From: an uncultured Prochlorococcus sp.
GTDB taxonomy: Bacteria; Cyanobacteriota; Cyanobacteriia; PCC-6307; Cyanobiaceae
NCBI GenBank assembly: GCA_913041805.1
Contig: CAJWIZ010000028.1
Span: 1 to 7,468, forward strand
Direction of reading: 5' to 3'
DNA length: 7,468 nucleotides
The translations under genes were made by a program, and so were the position numbers. The notes under the pieces were generated by a model. The model ran no database searches, was not told where the DNA came from, and saw nothing but the letters and a program-made list of their open reading frames with translations. Of this stretch, positions 1 through 6,936 are shown in pieces (the stretch's first letter is position 1; every line of letters begins with the position of its first letter).

Positions 1-1407
1 CTTAATCCTATTATTGCGCTAATTCGTGCTGCTTCTGACTCGGCTACGGCTAAGAAGAAATTGCAGGAAAAACATGGGCTGACAGATGTACAGGCTGATG
101 CAATATTGCAAATGCAATTAAGGAGATTAACAGCTTTAGAGGCAGATAAAATTAGGCTAGAACATGAAGATCTTGTTTCTAAAATTGCAGATTTCAAGGA
201 TATTTTGAATCGTAGAGAAAGAGTCCTTGAAATAATTACTAATGAATTGTCTAAATTACAAGAAAGATATGCAACTCCAAGGCGGACTGAAATTCTTGAC
301 TTGGGTGGGGGATTAGAAGATATAGATCTTATCGCTAATGAAAGGTCTGTTGTATTACTTACTGAGAATGGATACTTGAAAAGGATGCCTGTGAGTGAAT
401 TTGAATCGACTAGTAGAGGTACTAGGGGTAAAGCTGGTACTCGAAGTCAGGGAGAAGAAGCGGTAAAACTTTTTATTAGTTGCAATGATCATGACACTCT
501 TCTTCTCTTTAGCGATAGAGGAGTTGCTTATGCTTTGCCAACCTATCGGGTTCCACAATGCAGTCGTGCAGCAAAGGGAACACCTGTTGTCCAGCTCTTA
601 CCTATCCCACGTGAAGAAGCAATTACTTCACTTTTGTCTGTTTCCTCATTTGATGATGAATCTCACTTGTTGATGCTCACAAAGGGGGGCTTTATTAAGC
701 GCACTTCAGTATCTGCTTTTAGCAAAATTCGTTCGAATGGATTAATCGCGATTGGCTTAGAGGAAGGCGATGCTCTGACTTGGGTCAGGTTGGCAGTTTC
801 TGGCGACAGTGTTTTGATTGCTTCCAAAACAGGAATGACTATCCATTTTCGAATTAATGACAATGAACTTAGGCCTTTGGGGAGAACTGCTAGAGGTGTT
901 AGATCAATGAATTTGCGAAATGGTGATTCACTAGTCAGCATGGATGTATTACCCAAAGAACTTGCAGATCAGGTGGCAAGCAGCTTCGAAGAAGATTTAG
1001 ATGACGCTTCTGATTCTTCCTCTTCAACAGAAGGTCCATGGGTTTTAGTTGCTTCAGCGACAGGTTTAGGTAAAAGGGTCCCGGTTAACCAGTTTCGCTT
1101 GCAGAAACGTGCAGGTATGGGTTTGCGTGCAATGAAATTTAGACGTGAAGGAGATGAATTGGTTGGTTTGAGAGTCTTAGGACATGGTGAGGAACTATTG
1201 CTTGTTAGTGCGCGTGGAGTAATTGTGAGAACCAGTGCGGACAAAATTCCACAACAATCTCGTGCCGCTACAGGAGTTAGGCTTCAGCGATTGGATACAG
1301 GTGACCATCTCTCAGAAGTTGTTTTGGTACCACCTGAAAATGAAAATCAAGAGAATATTGAAAAACCAGGTGATTTGCCTGGACCAAATGAAATTTCTCC
1401 TCTTTGA
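1..1407 (+). CDS. gyrA: DNA gyrase subunit A, C-terminal part (5' end outside window)
   Basis: This is the 3' portion of the A subunit of DNA gyrase, which with GyrB introduces negative supercoils. The frame is open from base 1, so 468 codons are visible. The catalytic tyrosine and DNA-gate domain lie upstream and are not seen. Window codons about 27-51 (LTDVQADAILQMQLRRLT and following) are the conserved helix near the end of the breakage-reunion domain. A coiled-coil-like stretch follows to about codon 90. The rest is the DNA-wrapping beta-pinwheel, in which six repeat units can be counted, beginning near codons 116, 167, 223, 271, 347 and 399 (for example LLTENGYLKR, LLMLTKGGFIKR, LLVSARGVIVRT). 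The GyrA-box position (codons 137-146, TSRGTRGKAG) is a divergent form. A Ser/Asp/Glu-rich insertion lies between units four and five (codons 327-345), and the tail is polar and acidic. Many cyanobacteria carry a second GyrA/ParC-like subunit, so a paralogue is possible, but six blades favour GyrA. The stop overlaps the crtL start. Confidence 0.9.
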   Translation, partial: LNPIIALIRAASDSATAKKKLQEKHGLTDVQADAILQMQLRRLTALEADKIRLEHEDLVSKIADFKDILNRRERVLEIITNELSKLQERYATPRRTEILDLGGGLEDIDLIANERSVVLLTENGYLKRMPVSEFESTSRGTRGKAGTRSQGEEAVKLFISCNDHDTLLLFSDRGVAYALPTYRVPQCSRAAKGTPVVQLLPIPREEAITSLLSVSSFDDESHLLMLTKGGFIKRTSVSAFSKIRSNGLIAIGLEEGDALTWVRLAVSGDSVLIASKTGMTIHFRINDNELRPLGRTARGVRSMNLRNGDSLVSMDVLPKELADQVASSFEEDLDDASDSSSSTEGPWVLVASATGLGKRVPVNQFRLQKRAGMGLRAMKFRREGDELVGLRVLGHGEELLLVSARGVIVRTSADKIPQQSRAATGVRLQRLDTGDHLSEVVLVPPENENQENIEKPGDLPGPNEISPL

Positions 1408-2645
1408 AATTGACCAAGTGTGCTGATGTTCTTGTTATGGGAGCCGGACCAGCGGCTCTTTGTATTGTTGCTGAGTTAGTACAACAAGGCTTACAGGTTC
1501 AAGCACTCGCATCTCATGCCCCTGATCAGCCTTGGCCCAACACTTATGGAATTTGGGCAGAGGAAGTTGAGTCTTTAGGAATGGCGTCACTACTGGGACA
1601 TCGTTGGTCTAATACTGTGAGTTATTTCGGGAATGGAGTCGACTTAGAAGGAATGACTCCAGTTCAGCATCACTTTGATTATGGGCTTTTTGATCAATCA
1701 GCACTACAAAGTGCATTGCTTCTAAAATGTGCAGGTGTCAATTGGCGACTTGAAACCGCTAAGGAGATTCGGTTTTTAGGGGCACATACAGAAGTTGTCT
1801 GTAACTCTGGAAATATTTTTCAAGCAAGAGTAGTTATTGATGCTATTGGCCATAAAAGTCCTTTTATTCGTAGACCAAACCATGGCCCTGTTGCCCAGCA
1901 AGCAGCATATGGAGTGGTCGGTCGATTTAGTTCACCTCCAGTTGATAGTAGGCAGTTTGTGTTGATGGATTTTCGTCCTGATCACCTTTCCAAAGCTGAA
2001 TTAAAAGAACCTCCTTCATTTTTATATGCGATGGATTTTGGTGAAGGAGTATTTTTTGTTGAAGAGACATCACTCGCCTGTGCTCCTCCACTTAGCTGGA
2101 GCAATCTTAAAGAACGCCTATATGCGCGCTTATCGAATCGTGGTATTGAAATTCAAGAAGTTCTCCATGAAGAACATTGTTTATTCCCTATGAATTTGCC
2201 ATTACCAGATCGGAATCAGTCTTTGTTGGCTTTTGGAGGATCGGCAAGCATGGTTCATCCTGCCTCTGGTTATATGGTTGGGGCTTTATTGCGAAGAGCA
2301 CCTACTTTGGCAAAGCAATTAGCTGAGGCAATAGCAATAGAACCTGCTCTGGATTCGGAAATTTTAGCGAAGAAGGGCTGGCAAGTTTTGTGGACAAATG
2401 AGTTAGTGCAAAGACATCGCTTATATCAATTTGGTTTGGAGAGGTTGATGAGTTTTGATGAGGCTCGTCTACGTAGCTTTTTCGCAACTTTCTTTAGATT
2501 GCCTAGGGAAGATTGGTCAGGTTTTCTGGCTAATACTCTTCCTTTATCTCGTCTCGTGATTGTGATGTTGAGGTTATTTGCGATGTCACCATGGAAGGTT
2601 CGAATAGGTATGCTTTTTGGGGCATCGAAGGCTAAGGAAATCTAG
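1404..2645 (+). CDS. crtL: Lycopene cyclase, CrtL type (probably beta)
   Basis: This membrane-associated flavoprotein closes the end rings of lycopene; the beta form gives beta-carotene, the precursor of zeaxanthin. The 413-aa product matches the usual cyanobacterial CrtL length. An N-terminal dinucleotide-binding motif GAGPAA is at residues 13-18. Family motifs follow: WPNTYGIW (44-51), LMDFRPDH (187-194), FLYAMD (206-211), the acidic FVEET (218-222, expected to contain the catalytic glutamate) and GGSASMVHPASGYMVG (278-293). Similarity to remembered cyanobacterial beta-cyclases runs the full length. Prochlorococcus also has an epsilon-type paralogue, so the beta label is probable, not proven. 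No in-frame ATG precedes the nucleotide-binding fold. The first candidate is TTG at 1404, inside the gyrA stop (TTGA overlap), and a second TTG is at 1410. No clear Shine-Dalgarno sequence is visible, which suggests translation coupled to gyrA and a shared transcript. Confidence 0.92.
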   Translation: MKLTKCADVLVMGAGPAALCIVAELVQQGLQVQALASHAPDQPWPNTYGIWAEEVESLGMASLLGHRWSNTVSYFGNGVDLEGMTPVQHHFDYGLFDQSALQSALLLKCAGVNWRLETAKEIRFLGAHTEVVCNSGNIFQARVVIDAIGHKSPFIRRPNHGPVAQQAAYGVVGRFSSPPVDSRQFVLMDFRPDHLSKAELKEPPSFLYAMDFGEGVFFVEETSLACAPPLSWSNLKERLYARLSNRGIEIQEVLHEEHCLFPMNLPLPDRNQSLLAFGGSASMVHPASGYMVGALLRRAPTLAKQLAEAIAIEPALDSEILAKKGWQVLWTNELVQRHRLYQFGLERLMSFDEARLRSFFATFFRLPREDWSGFLANTLPLSRLVIVMLRLFAMSPWKVRIGMLFGASKAKEI

Positions 2646-4197
2646 ACCAATTGTTGATATTGATACACGGGAAAATACGATCCTCTTCTTCGAGATTCTT
2701 AAGAGCCTCTTTGGTAATTTGTTCTTCTCCATTGAGAACTCGCATCAAAGTCCAGAAGCGTGATAGATGCCGATGAATTCTGTCTTTTGCAAGTTCGGTA
2801 GTCGTTCCAGCACGAAGTATAAAACTCCAATCGGATGATTGAGATAAGAGCAGTTCCCTTGCTGCTTGTTCAAGTAATTGTGTGTTGAATTTGGTCTTCT
2901 TTTTAGTGCTACAGCTTTCAATCATTGCATTTGCAGCTTTGCTCCATTCGGGAATGATCCATGCATTACTTTCATTTAGCCAATAGTCGTGGTAACCACC
3001 TTTGCCCCAGCTAGATGGAGATGGCTCGCAAAGTTGCAATTTTGGAGCTTCAGTAAGAACATCCCTTAAACGCGTAAAAGTCACTTTCTCTTTGCTGGCT
3101 TGAATAAATAGCTCGGCTAAAAAAGATGGCCCTTCAAACCACCAGTGCCCAAAAAGCTCGGCATCAAATGGTGCAACAAGCAAGGGCTTGAGATCTATGT
3201 GGGAGCTTAGTTTTTCTAATTGCGCTCTGCGACCTTGGAGATAATTTTTAGCATGTTCCTTGATACGCTTGGCGGCCAATTTGGGCTCATATATTTCTTT
3301 TTCATTTAAAGTTGCATTCTGATTGGTGACTTTATGTAGCTTTAGGCCTAGAGGTCTAGATTCTTTTAATCCAATCCCATTTAGTTTGTTTATAGGGAGG
3401 TCCCATCCAAGATCTCTATGGAATTCGCGATAATCAGAATGACCTGGGTAACCATCTTTAGCGGACCATACAGGAAGTGTTGCTTCACTATCTCTTCCAA
3501 AGAATGCAACTCCACCTCTGCTGCAGATTGGAGCATAAATGCCATATCGAGGCCTTGGATTTGCATGTAAGAGACCATGACCATCCAAAATTGCATACCG
3601 CAAGCCTGCCTTGACTAGTAGGTTGTCAAGGCCCTCGTAGTAGGCGCATTCGGGTAGCCATATGCCTAATGGATTGACACCAAATAATCGATGATGCTCG
3701 TCAACGGCTGTCTTTAATTGTCCATTGACAGCTTCAGGCTGTTCTCGCAGAAGAGGTAAATAGCCGTGAGTAGCTGCGCATGTAAGAAGATCTACAATGT
3801 TTGAATTTTGTAGCTGAGAAAAACGGCCGATGAGATCACCACAACAGTTGTTCCATTGATTTAATTGACTTTTTATTTTCTTTGATAGATGAGTCGCTGC
3901 TTCCAGTTGACTTTTGGGAACATCTTTTAATAGATCAATCCTTATAGATAACCAATCAGGGAAGCGTTGCTTTAGACCCTCGTCTTGTAGAAGAGAGAGC
4001 AAGGTTGGCGAAAGTCCAATGGTGACTCTTGGTCGTTGTTCTTTTGATGCTGCAGCTTCTTCAAGAGTTTGAAGTAGAGGCAGATAACACTCCATGAGTG
4101 CTTGGAAAAACCAGTCTTCTTCCAATGAACCTGGAATTTCTGATCTCACATAAGGAAGGTGAGCGTGCAGAACTAGAGCTAGTTCACCTTTGGCCAA
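2632..4197 (-). CDS. GH57 family 1,4-alpha-glucan branching enzyme (DUF1957 C-terminus)
   Basis: This is a glycoside hydrolase family 57 protein of the branching-enzyme subgroup, expected to form alpha-1,6 branches in glycogen-like glucan in the cytoplasm. The 521-aa length is typical. The first GH57 motif appears as HAHLPYVR (residues 11-18). IWLPECAYYEG (179-189) contains the expected nucleophile Glu183. FDAELFGHWWFEGP (344-357) contains the expected acid/base Asp345. The C-terminal part has SSWGKGGY (395-402) and LLLSQSSDWSFIL (449-461), both typical of this subgroup. No signal peptide is seen. The start is TTG at 4197; an in-frame stop at 4222-4224 allows no upstream ATG, and the only earlier option is a CTG at 4203. 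The ribosome site is weak. The gene stands alone, convergent with crtL (3' ends overlap 14 bases) and divergent from leuA, so it probably has its own promoter. Branching specificity is inferred from family; hydrolase or transferase activity cannot be excluded. Confidence 0.88.
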   Translation of the reverse strand: MAKGELALVLHAHLPYVRSEIPGSLEEDWFFQALMECYLPLLQTLEEAAASKEQRPRVTIGLSPTLLSLLQDEGLKQRFPDWLSIRIDLLKDVPKSQLEAATHLSKKIKSQLNQWNNCCGDLIGRFSQLQNSNIVDLLTCAATHGYLPLLREQPEAVNGQLKTAVDEHHRLFGVNPLGIWLPECAYYEGLDNLLVKAGLRYAILDGHGLLHANPRPRYGIYAPICSRGGVAFFGRDSEATLPVWSAKDGYPGHSDYREFHRDLGWDLPINKLNGIGLKESRPLGLKLHKVTNQNATLNEKEIYEPKLAAKRIKEHAKNYLQGRRAQLEKLSSHIDLKPLLVAPFDAELFGHWWFEGPSFLAELFIQASKEKVTFTRLRDVLTEAPKLQLCEPSPSSWGKGGYHDYWLNESNAWIIPEWSKAANAMIESCSTKKKTKFNTQLLEQAARELLLSQSSDWSFILRAGTTTELAKDRIHRHLSRFWTLMRVLNGEEQITKEALKNLEEEDRIFPCININNWSRFP

Positions 4198-4252
4198 ATT
4201 CAGAACACCAGTTGATCGAATTTAGAATGTTTTTCTCCCCAATAGTGCTTCT

Positions 4253-4271
4253 ATCTCAATTGGGATGAGAT
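4253..4271. repeat. Inverted repeat, 6-base arms, in GH57 leader region
   Basis: ATCTCA (4253-4258) and TGAGAT (4266-4271) are perfect inverted arms around a 7-base spacer. The site lies 56 bases upstream of the GH57 start, between it and the candidate -10, so it would be in the 5' leader. It could be a weak hairpin or a protein site. Arms this short occur by chance in AT-rich DNA. Confidence 0.3.
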
Positions 4272-4273
4272 GA

Positions 4274-4279
4274 ATCATA
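4274..4279 (-). promoter_or_regulatory. Candidate -10 box for the GH57 gene
   Basis: On the minus strand this reads TATGAT, a 5-of-6 match to TATAAT. The hexamer 17 bases upstream is TTTATG, a poor -35, as is common in cyanobacterial promoters. Transcription would begin near 4267, giving a leader of about 70 bases. This rests on sequence match alone. Confidence 0.25.
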
Positions 4280-4382
4280 AATTTTTAGGTTTTATGCATA
4301 AAAAGATCCTTTGAACTTTCTCATTTCATGCTTTTTCAATAGTTTTGAAGATTATTAAGATCCAATCTTGACTCAAGAATTG

Positions 4383-4399
4383 ATTTCTTACTAAGAAAT
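4383..4399. repeat. Perfect 17-base palindrome upstream of leuA, possible operator
   Basis: ATTTCTTA (4383-4390) and TAAGAAAT (4392-4399) are exact reverse complements around a single central C at 4391. The site is roughly in the middle of the divergent gap, 149 bases before the leuA ATG. The tiny centre suits a dimeric DNA-binding protein better than an RNA hairpin, although a 7-base stem with a 3-base loop is possible. No regulator can be named from the sequence. It overlaps the ATG of the 26-codon frame at 4398. Confidence 0.45.
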
Positions 4400-4478
4400 G
4401 GGAATCATTAAAGTAAAAAAAATATTTTTGACAATGCTAATAAATACAATTAAGGCTTTTTTGATCCTTCCTTTTTGA
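4398..4478 (+). other. 26-codon reading frame upstream of leuA, possible leader peptide
   Basis: An ATG frame of 26 codons ends with TGA 69 bases before the leuA ATG. Eleven of its 26 residues are Ile, Leu or Val, with four lysines in the first 19 residues and a hydrophobic end (AFLILPF). A peptide rich in branched-chain residues before a leucine-pathway gene recalls attenuator leader peptides, but AT-rich DNA encodes Ile, Leu, Phe and Lys by default. No convincing ribosome site precedes it. It is recorded as a candidate only. Confidence 0.15.
4445..4450 (+). promoter_or_regulatory. Candidate -10 box for leuA
   Basis: TACAAT is a 5-of-6 match to the -10 consensus, about 98 bases before the leuA ATG. 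A perfect TTGACA lies at 4428-4433, but only 11 bases separate the two, too close for a normal sigma-70 promoter, so they probably do not form one promoter. If this -10 is used, the leader would be about 90 bases and the 26-codon frame would not be transcribed whole. Confidence 0.2.
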
Positions 4479-4491
4479 TTTCGTAAATTTC

Positions 4492-4529
4492 AATTAGACT
4501 GTTTAAATACCTAGTCATTGAGACTAATT
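4492..4529 (+). promoter_or_regulatory. Overlapping short inverted repeats in the leuA leader
   Basis: Three short pairings compete here. AATTAG (4492-4497) can pair with CTAATT (4524-4529). GACT (4497-4500) can pair with AGTC (4513-4516). TAGTC (4512-4516) can pair with GACTA (4522-4526) around a 5-base loop. The last hairpin ends 9 bases before the leuA ribosome site. The stems are weak and a regulatory role is speculative. Confidence 0.2.
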
Positions 4530-4535
4530 TGCTCT

Positions 4536-4540
4536 AAGGG
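4536..4540 (+). promoter_or_regulatory. Ribosome binding site deciding the leuA start
   Basis: AAGGG ends 7 bases before the ATG at 4548. This supports that ATG over the upstream in-frame TTG at 4518, which has no comparable site and would add residues not expected in the family. Confidence 0.6.
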
Positions 4541-4547
4541 TTTAGTT

Positions 4548-6170
4548 ATGGCCAAGGATCCAGGCCGAGTTTTGATCTTCGACACGACATTAAGGGATGG
4601 AGAACAGTCTCCAGGGGCAAGTCTTAACTTGGAAGAGAAGCTTGCAATTGCTCATCAATTAGCAAGACTTGGGGTTGATGTAATTGAAGCGGGATTCCCT
4701 TTCGCAAGTCAGGGCGACTTTTCCGCAGTTCAACGAATTGCAGAACAAGTTGGAGGTGAAGAAGGCCCGATTATTTGTGGGTTGGCTCGAGCCTCACAAG
4801 GTGACATAAAGACCTGTTTTGAAGCTATTTCGCCTGCCCCAAGAAGACGTATACATACTTTTATAGCCACTAGTGATATTCACCTTGAGCACAAACTTCG
4901 CAAATCACGTGCAGAGGTATTGGCAATTGTCCCTGAGATGGTTGCCTATGCCCGCTCTTTGGTAGATGATGTTGAATTTTCTTGTGAAGATGCTGCAAGA
5001 AGTGATCCTGAGTTTCTTTATGAAGTTATAGAGCTTGCAGTTGCTTCTGGAGCTGGAACAATCAACATCCCAGATACTGTTGGCTATATAACACCGTCTG
5101 AATTTGGTGAATTGATTAATGGTATTAATAAAAATGTTCCCAATATTGATGATGCTGTTTTATCTGTACATGGTCACAATGACTTGGGCTTGGCGGTCGC
5201 AAACTTTCTAGAAGCTGTAAAAAATGGTGCTCGACAGCTTGAGTGCACTATTAATGGAATAGGAGAAAGAGCAGGCAATGCTGCTTTAGAAGAATTAGTT
5301 ATGGCCTTACATGTTAGGCGTAGTTATTTTAATAAGTTTTTTGGTCGAGATTTTGAGAGTCCAACACCACTTACAGCAGTTCGAACTGAAGAAATAACCA
5401 AAACCTCTCGCTTGGTGTCAAATCTCACAGGTATGGTTGTCCAACCTAATAAAGCAATAGTAGGAACTAATGCTTTCGCACACGAGTCAGGAATTCACCA
5501 GGATGGCGTCTTAAAAAACCGTCTAACTTACGAAATAATTGATGCACGTACAGTTGGATTGTCTGATAACAGAATCTCTCTTGGAAAACTCAGTGGCAGA
5601 AGTGCTGTAAGAGCAAGATTCGAAGAACTTGGTTATGACCTTAATAGGGATGACCTTAATGAGGCGTTCGCCAGATTTAAAGATTTAGCTGATCGTAAAA
5701 GAGACATTACTGATAGAGATCTTGAGGCGATTGTTAGCGAACAGGTTCAGCAACCTGATGCCCGTTTTGTTTTGAGACTTGTTCAAGTTAGTTGTGGAAA
5801 CACTCTGCGTCCAACTGCCACAATTACTCTCTCTAATCAGGAAGGACAGGAGGAAACAACATCTGCGGTTGGCACTGGACCTGTTGATGCTGTGTGTAGA
5901 GCTCTGGACTCGTTGGCTGGTGAACCTAATGAATTGATTGAATTTTCTGTTAAATCTGTAACGGAGGGTATAGATGCAATGGGTGAAGTGACTATTCGAC
6001 TTCGACGTGACGGCAAACTTTACTCTGGTCATTCTGCTGATACAGATGTTGTTGTAGCTGCAGCCCAGGCATATATAAATGCTTTGAATAGGCTTGTCTC
6101 ATCAGCAGGAAACGCCTCACTGCATCCTCAGCGTGATGTGGTTAAGGTCGAGCATTCTCCCACTCTTTAA
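4548..6170 (+). CDS. leuA: 2-isopropylmalate synthase
   Basis: LeuA condenses acetyl-CoA with 2-oxoisovalerate to give 2-isopropylmalate, the first committed step of leucine synthesis. The 540-aa length is usual for the bacterial LeuA type 1 group. The TIM-barrel begins with [13 protein letters not shown] (residues 11-23), carrying the catalytic Arg16 and metal-binding Asp17. The metal-binding HGHNDLG (208-214) and [14 protein letters not shown] (236-249) follow. The linker shows [11 protein letters not shown] (310-320) and KLSGRSAVR (347-355). The C-terminal regulatory domain, expected to bind leucine for feedback inhibition, has the glycine-rich [14 protein letters not shown] (441-454) and a [16 protein letters not shown] helix (494-509). 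All key motifs are intact. The start is the ATG at 4548 with AAGGG upstream. The gene is divergent from the GH57 gene, and no other leu gene is in the window, as is usual where leucine genes are scattered. Confidence 0.97.
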   Translation: MAKDPGRVLIFDTTLRDGEQSPGASLNLEEKLAIAHQLARLGVDVIEAGFPFASQGDFSAVQRIAEQVGGEEGPIICGLARASQGDIKTCFEAISPAPRRRIHTFIATSDIHLEHKLRKSRAEVLAIVPEMVAYARSLVDDVEFSCEDAARSDPEFLYEVIELAVASGAGTINIPDTVGYITPSEFGELINGINKNVPNIDDAVLSVHGHNDLGLAVANFLEAVKNGARQLECTINGIGERAGNAALEELVMALHVRRSYFNKFFGRDFESPTPLTAVRTEEITKTSRLVSNLTGMVVQPNKAIVGTNAFAHESGIHQDGVLKNRLTYEIIDARTVGLSDNRISLGKLSGRSAVRARFEELGYDLNRDDLNEAFARFKDLADRKRDITDRDLEAIVSEQVQQPDARFVLRLVQVSCGNTLRPTATITLSNQEGQEETTSAVGTGPVDAVCRALDSLAGEPNELIEFSVKSVTEGIDAMGEVTIRLRRDGKLYSGHSADTDVVVAAAQAYINALNRLVSSAGNASLHPQRDVVKVEHSPTL

Positions 6171-6205
6171 ATACTAGTTTTCAGGAAAAATGAGTAGTTT
6201 TTTGC

Positions 6206-6235
6206 TTGTCATGCTTCATGCTGGCGTGAGATTAT
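6206..6235 (+). promoter_or_regulatory. Candidate promoter for the small-gene group
   Basis: TTGTCA (6206-6211, 5 of 6 to the -35 consensus) and GATTAT (6230-6235, 4 of 6 to the -10) are separated by 18 bases. Transcription would start near 6242, giving a leader of about 25 bases before the ATG at 6267. No clear terminator hairpin follows leuA, so readthrough from leuA is also possible. Confidence 0.3.
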
Positions 6236-6250
6236 TAGTGACGGTTGAGT

Positions 6251-6257
6251 AAGAGGA
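6251..6257 (+). promoter_or_regulatory. Strong ribosome binding site for the 80-aa gene
   Basis: AAGAGGA ends 9 bases before the ATG at 6267. It is the best Shine-Dalgarno match in the window and supports that this short frame is a real gene. Confidence 0.6.
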
Positions 6258-6266
6258 CATAGATTT

Positions 6267-6509
6267 ATGGCGATCTTTCGAAAGCTCTATCGTTTGGCTG
6301 AATTGGATGGTTCCCCTCATCCAGTTTTAGATGCTCCATATGAGTCAATAGAGGCTGCAACAAGAGCTGCTCAAGATTGGTGTAACGGACAAGGACTAAA
6401 TTGTTCCATTGGTAAGCGAGCTATTGGAGTAGAGGTCATGACACGTAGTGGATCTTGGAGGACAATTGGATATCCAATTAGCTGTTTAAGTCCAGGCTTG
6501 GCTTTATAA
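6267..6509 (+). CDS. Small protein of unknown function (80 aa)
   Basis: I do not recognise a named family. The 80-aa product is soluble, with no signal peptide or membrane segment. It opens with a short basic strand-like piece (MAIFRKLYRL), then a probable helix (residues about 26-41, ESIEAATRAAQDWC), then likely strands (44-58, 62-68). Its two central cysteines (39, 46) are too few and too far apart to suggest a metal site. The layout, with an N-terminal strand, helix and two or three strands, suggests a compact alpha/beta fold, but this is a reading of the pattern only. The good ribosome site, ATG start and unbroken frame support a real gene, and it feels like a conserved hypothetical of marine picocyanobacteria. 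It lies 96 bases after leuA and 22 bases before the UPF0045 gene, so it is probably transcribed with the latter. Confidence 0.72.
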   Translation: MAIFRKLYRLAELDGSPHPVLDAPYESIEAATRAAQDWCNGQGLNCSIGKRAIGVEVMTRSGSWRTIGYPISCLSPGLAL

Positions 6510-6531
6510 AAATCTTCTCAATTGAAATTCA

Positions 6532-6840
6532 ATGTGGGTAAGTGTTGATCTCTGTTTAATTCCTTTGGGCGTAGGAGTTTCTCTCTCTCCTTATTTGGCT
6601 GCCTGCAAAGAAATTATAAAAAAAACAGGCTTAGATTATGAAATTGGCCCTAATGGAACAGCAATTGAGGGTGAGTGGGAAGAAGTTTTTGCTTGTGTAT
6701 GCGAGTGTCATGAAGTCGTCCACCAAAAAGGTGCTACGCGTATCTTTACAAATTTGAAATTGAATACCCGTATAGACCGGAAACAGTCATTTCGCGAGAA
6801 AGTTTCAAGTGTAAATGGAGTTCCAATCTCAGAAGTTTGA
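6532..6840 (+). CDS. UPF0045/MTH1187 family thiamine-binding-like protein
   Basis: The 102-aa product matches the MTH1187/YkoF-type family of small ferredoxin-like proteins, some of which bind thiamine or related pyrimidines in the cytoplasm. The family opening strand ending in IPLG, then a helix, is seen as VDLCLIPLGVGVSLSPYLAA (residues 5-24). YEIGPNGTAIEGEWEEV (36-52) matches the second strand, turn and strand. The helix ECHEVVHQKGATRI (58-71) and the final strand TNLKLNTRIDR (73-83) complete the beta-alpha-beta-beta-alpha-beta order, followed by REKVSSV (88-94). The length is slightly above the family's usual size of about 95-100. The ligand here is not proven, and no thiamine synthesis gene is nearby. 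There is no good Shine-Dalgarno sequence; the 22-base gap from the 80-aa gene suggests one transcript. The ATG start fits the usual family N-terminus. Confidence 0.85.
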   Translation: MWVSVDLCLIPLGVGVSLSPYLAACKEIIKKTGLDYEIGPNGTAIEGEWEEVFACVCECHEVVHQKGATRIFTNLKLNTRIDRKQSFREKVSSVNGVPISEV

Positions 6841-6936
6841 AATACGCTGTAGATTTTCGAGCTAATAGAAAAAGTGTTTAGTTACTTTTCGCATAGGTAT
6901 TTGGTTGCTTAACTTAGAAGTAGTAAAAATAAATTG

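Larger units (their letters stand above)
4198..4547. other. Divergent intergenic region between the GH57 gene and leuA
   Basis: This 350-base AT-rich gap lies between the starts of two divergently transcribed genes, so it should carry both promoters. It contains a small inverted repeat near the GH57 side, a 17-base palindrome near the middle, a 26-codon frame and short inverted repeats just before leuA, each listed separately. No conserved protein or recognisable RNA gene was found on either strand. Confidence 0.8.

Noticed and set aside
663..1244. Two minus-strand frames (97 and 91 codons) inside gyrA
   Set aside because: Both are antisense to conserved GyrA pinwheel repeats and show no recognisable motif or start signal.
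4270..4314. 14-codon ATG frame in the divergent gap
   Set aside because: It is too short, has no ribosome site, and its Lys/His/Phe content fits AT-rich chance sequence.
4428..4450. TTGACA plus TACAAT as a complete sigma-70 promoter
   Set aside because: The spacing is 11 bases, not 16-18. The TACAAT alone is kept as a weak candidate.
4518..4547. Ten-residue N-terminal extension of leuA from TTG at 4518
   Set aside because: The ATG at 4548 has AAGGG at a proper distance and gives the expected LeuA N-terminus. The TTG has no ribosome site and the added residues are not family-like.
5685..6032. 115-codon minus-strand frame inside leuA
   Set aside because: It lies fully inside the conserved leuA regulatory domain, has Ser/Asn/Arg-rich composition typical of a reverse shadow, and shows no domain or ribosome site.
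6171..6205. Rho-independent terminator after leuA
   Set aside because: There is a T-run near 6198-6203, but no GC-rich stem precedes it.
6210..6222. Direct repeat CATGCT-T-CATGCT before the 80-aa gene
   Set aside because: Two 6-base copies with no further copies nearby are too little to call a site. They lie in the spacer of the candidate promoter, which is noted instead.
6901..6930. TTGGTT...TAAAAA as promoter for the membrane protein
   Set aside because: It would place the transcription start at or beyond the ATG at 6937, and the hexamers are weak.
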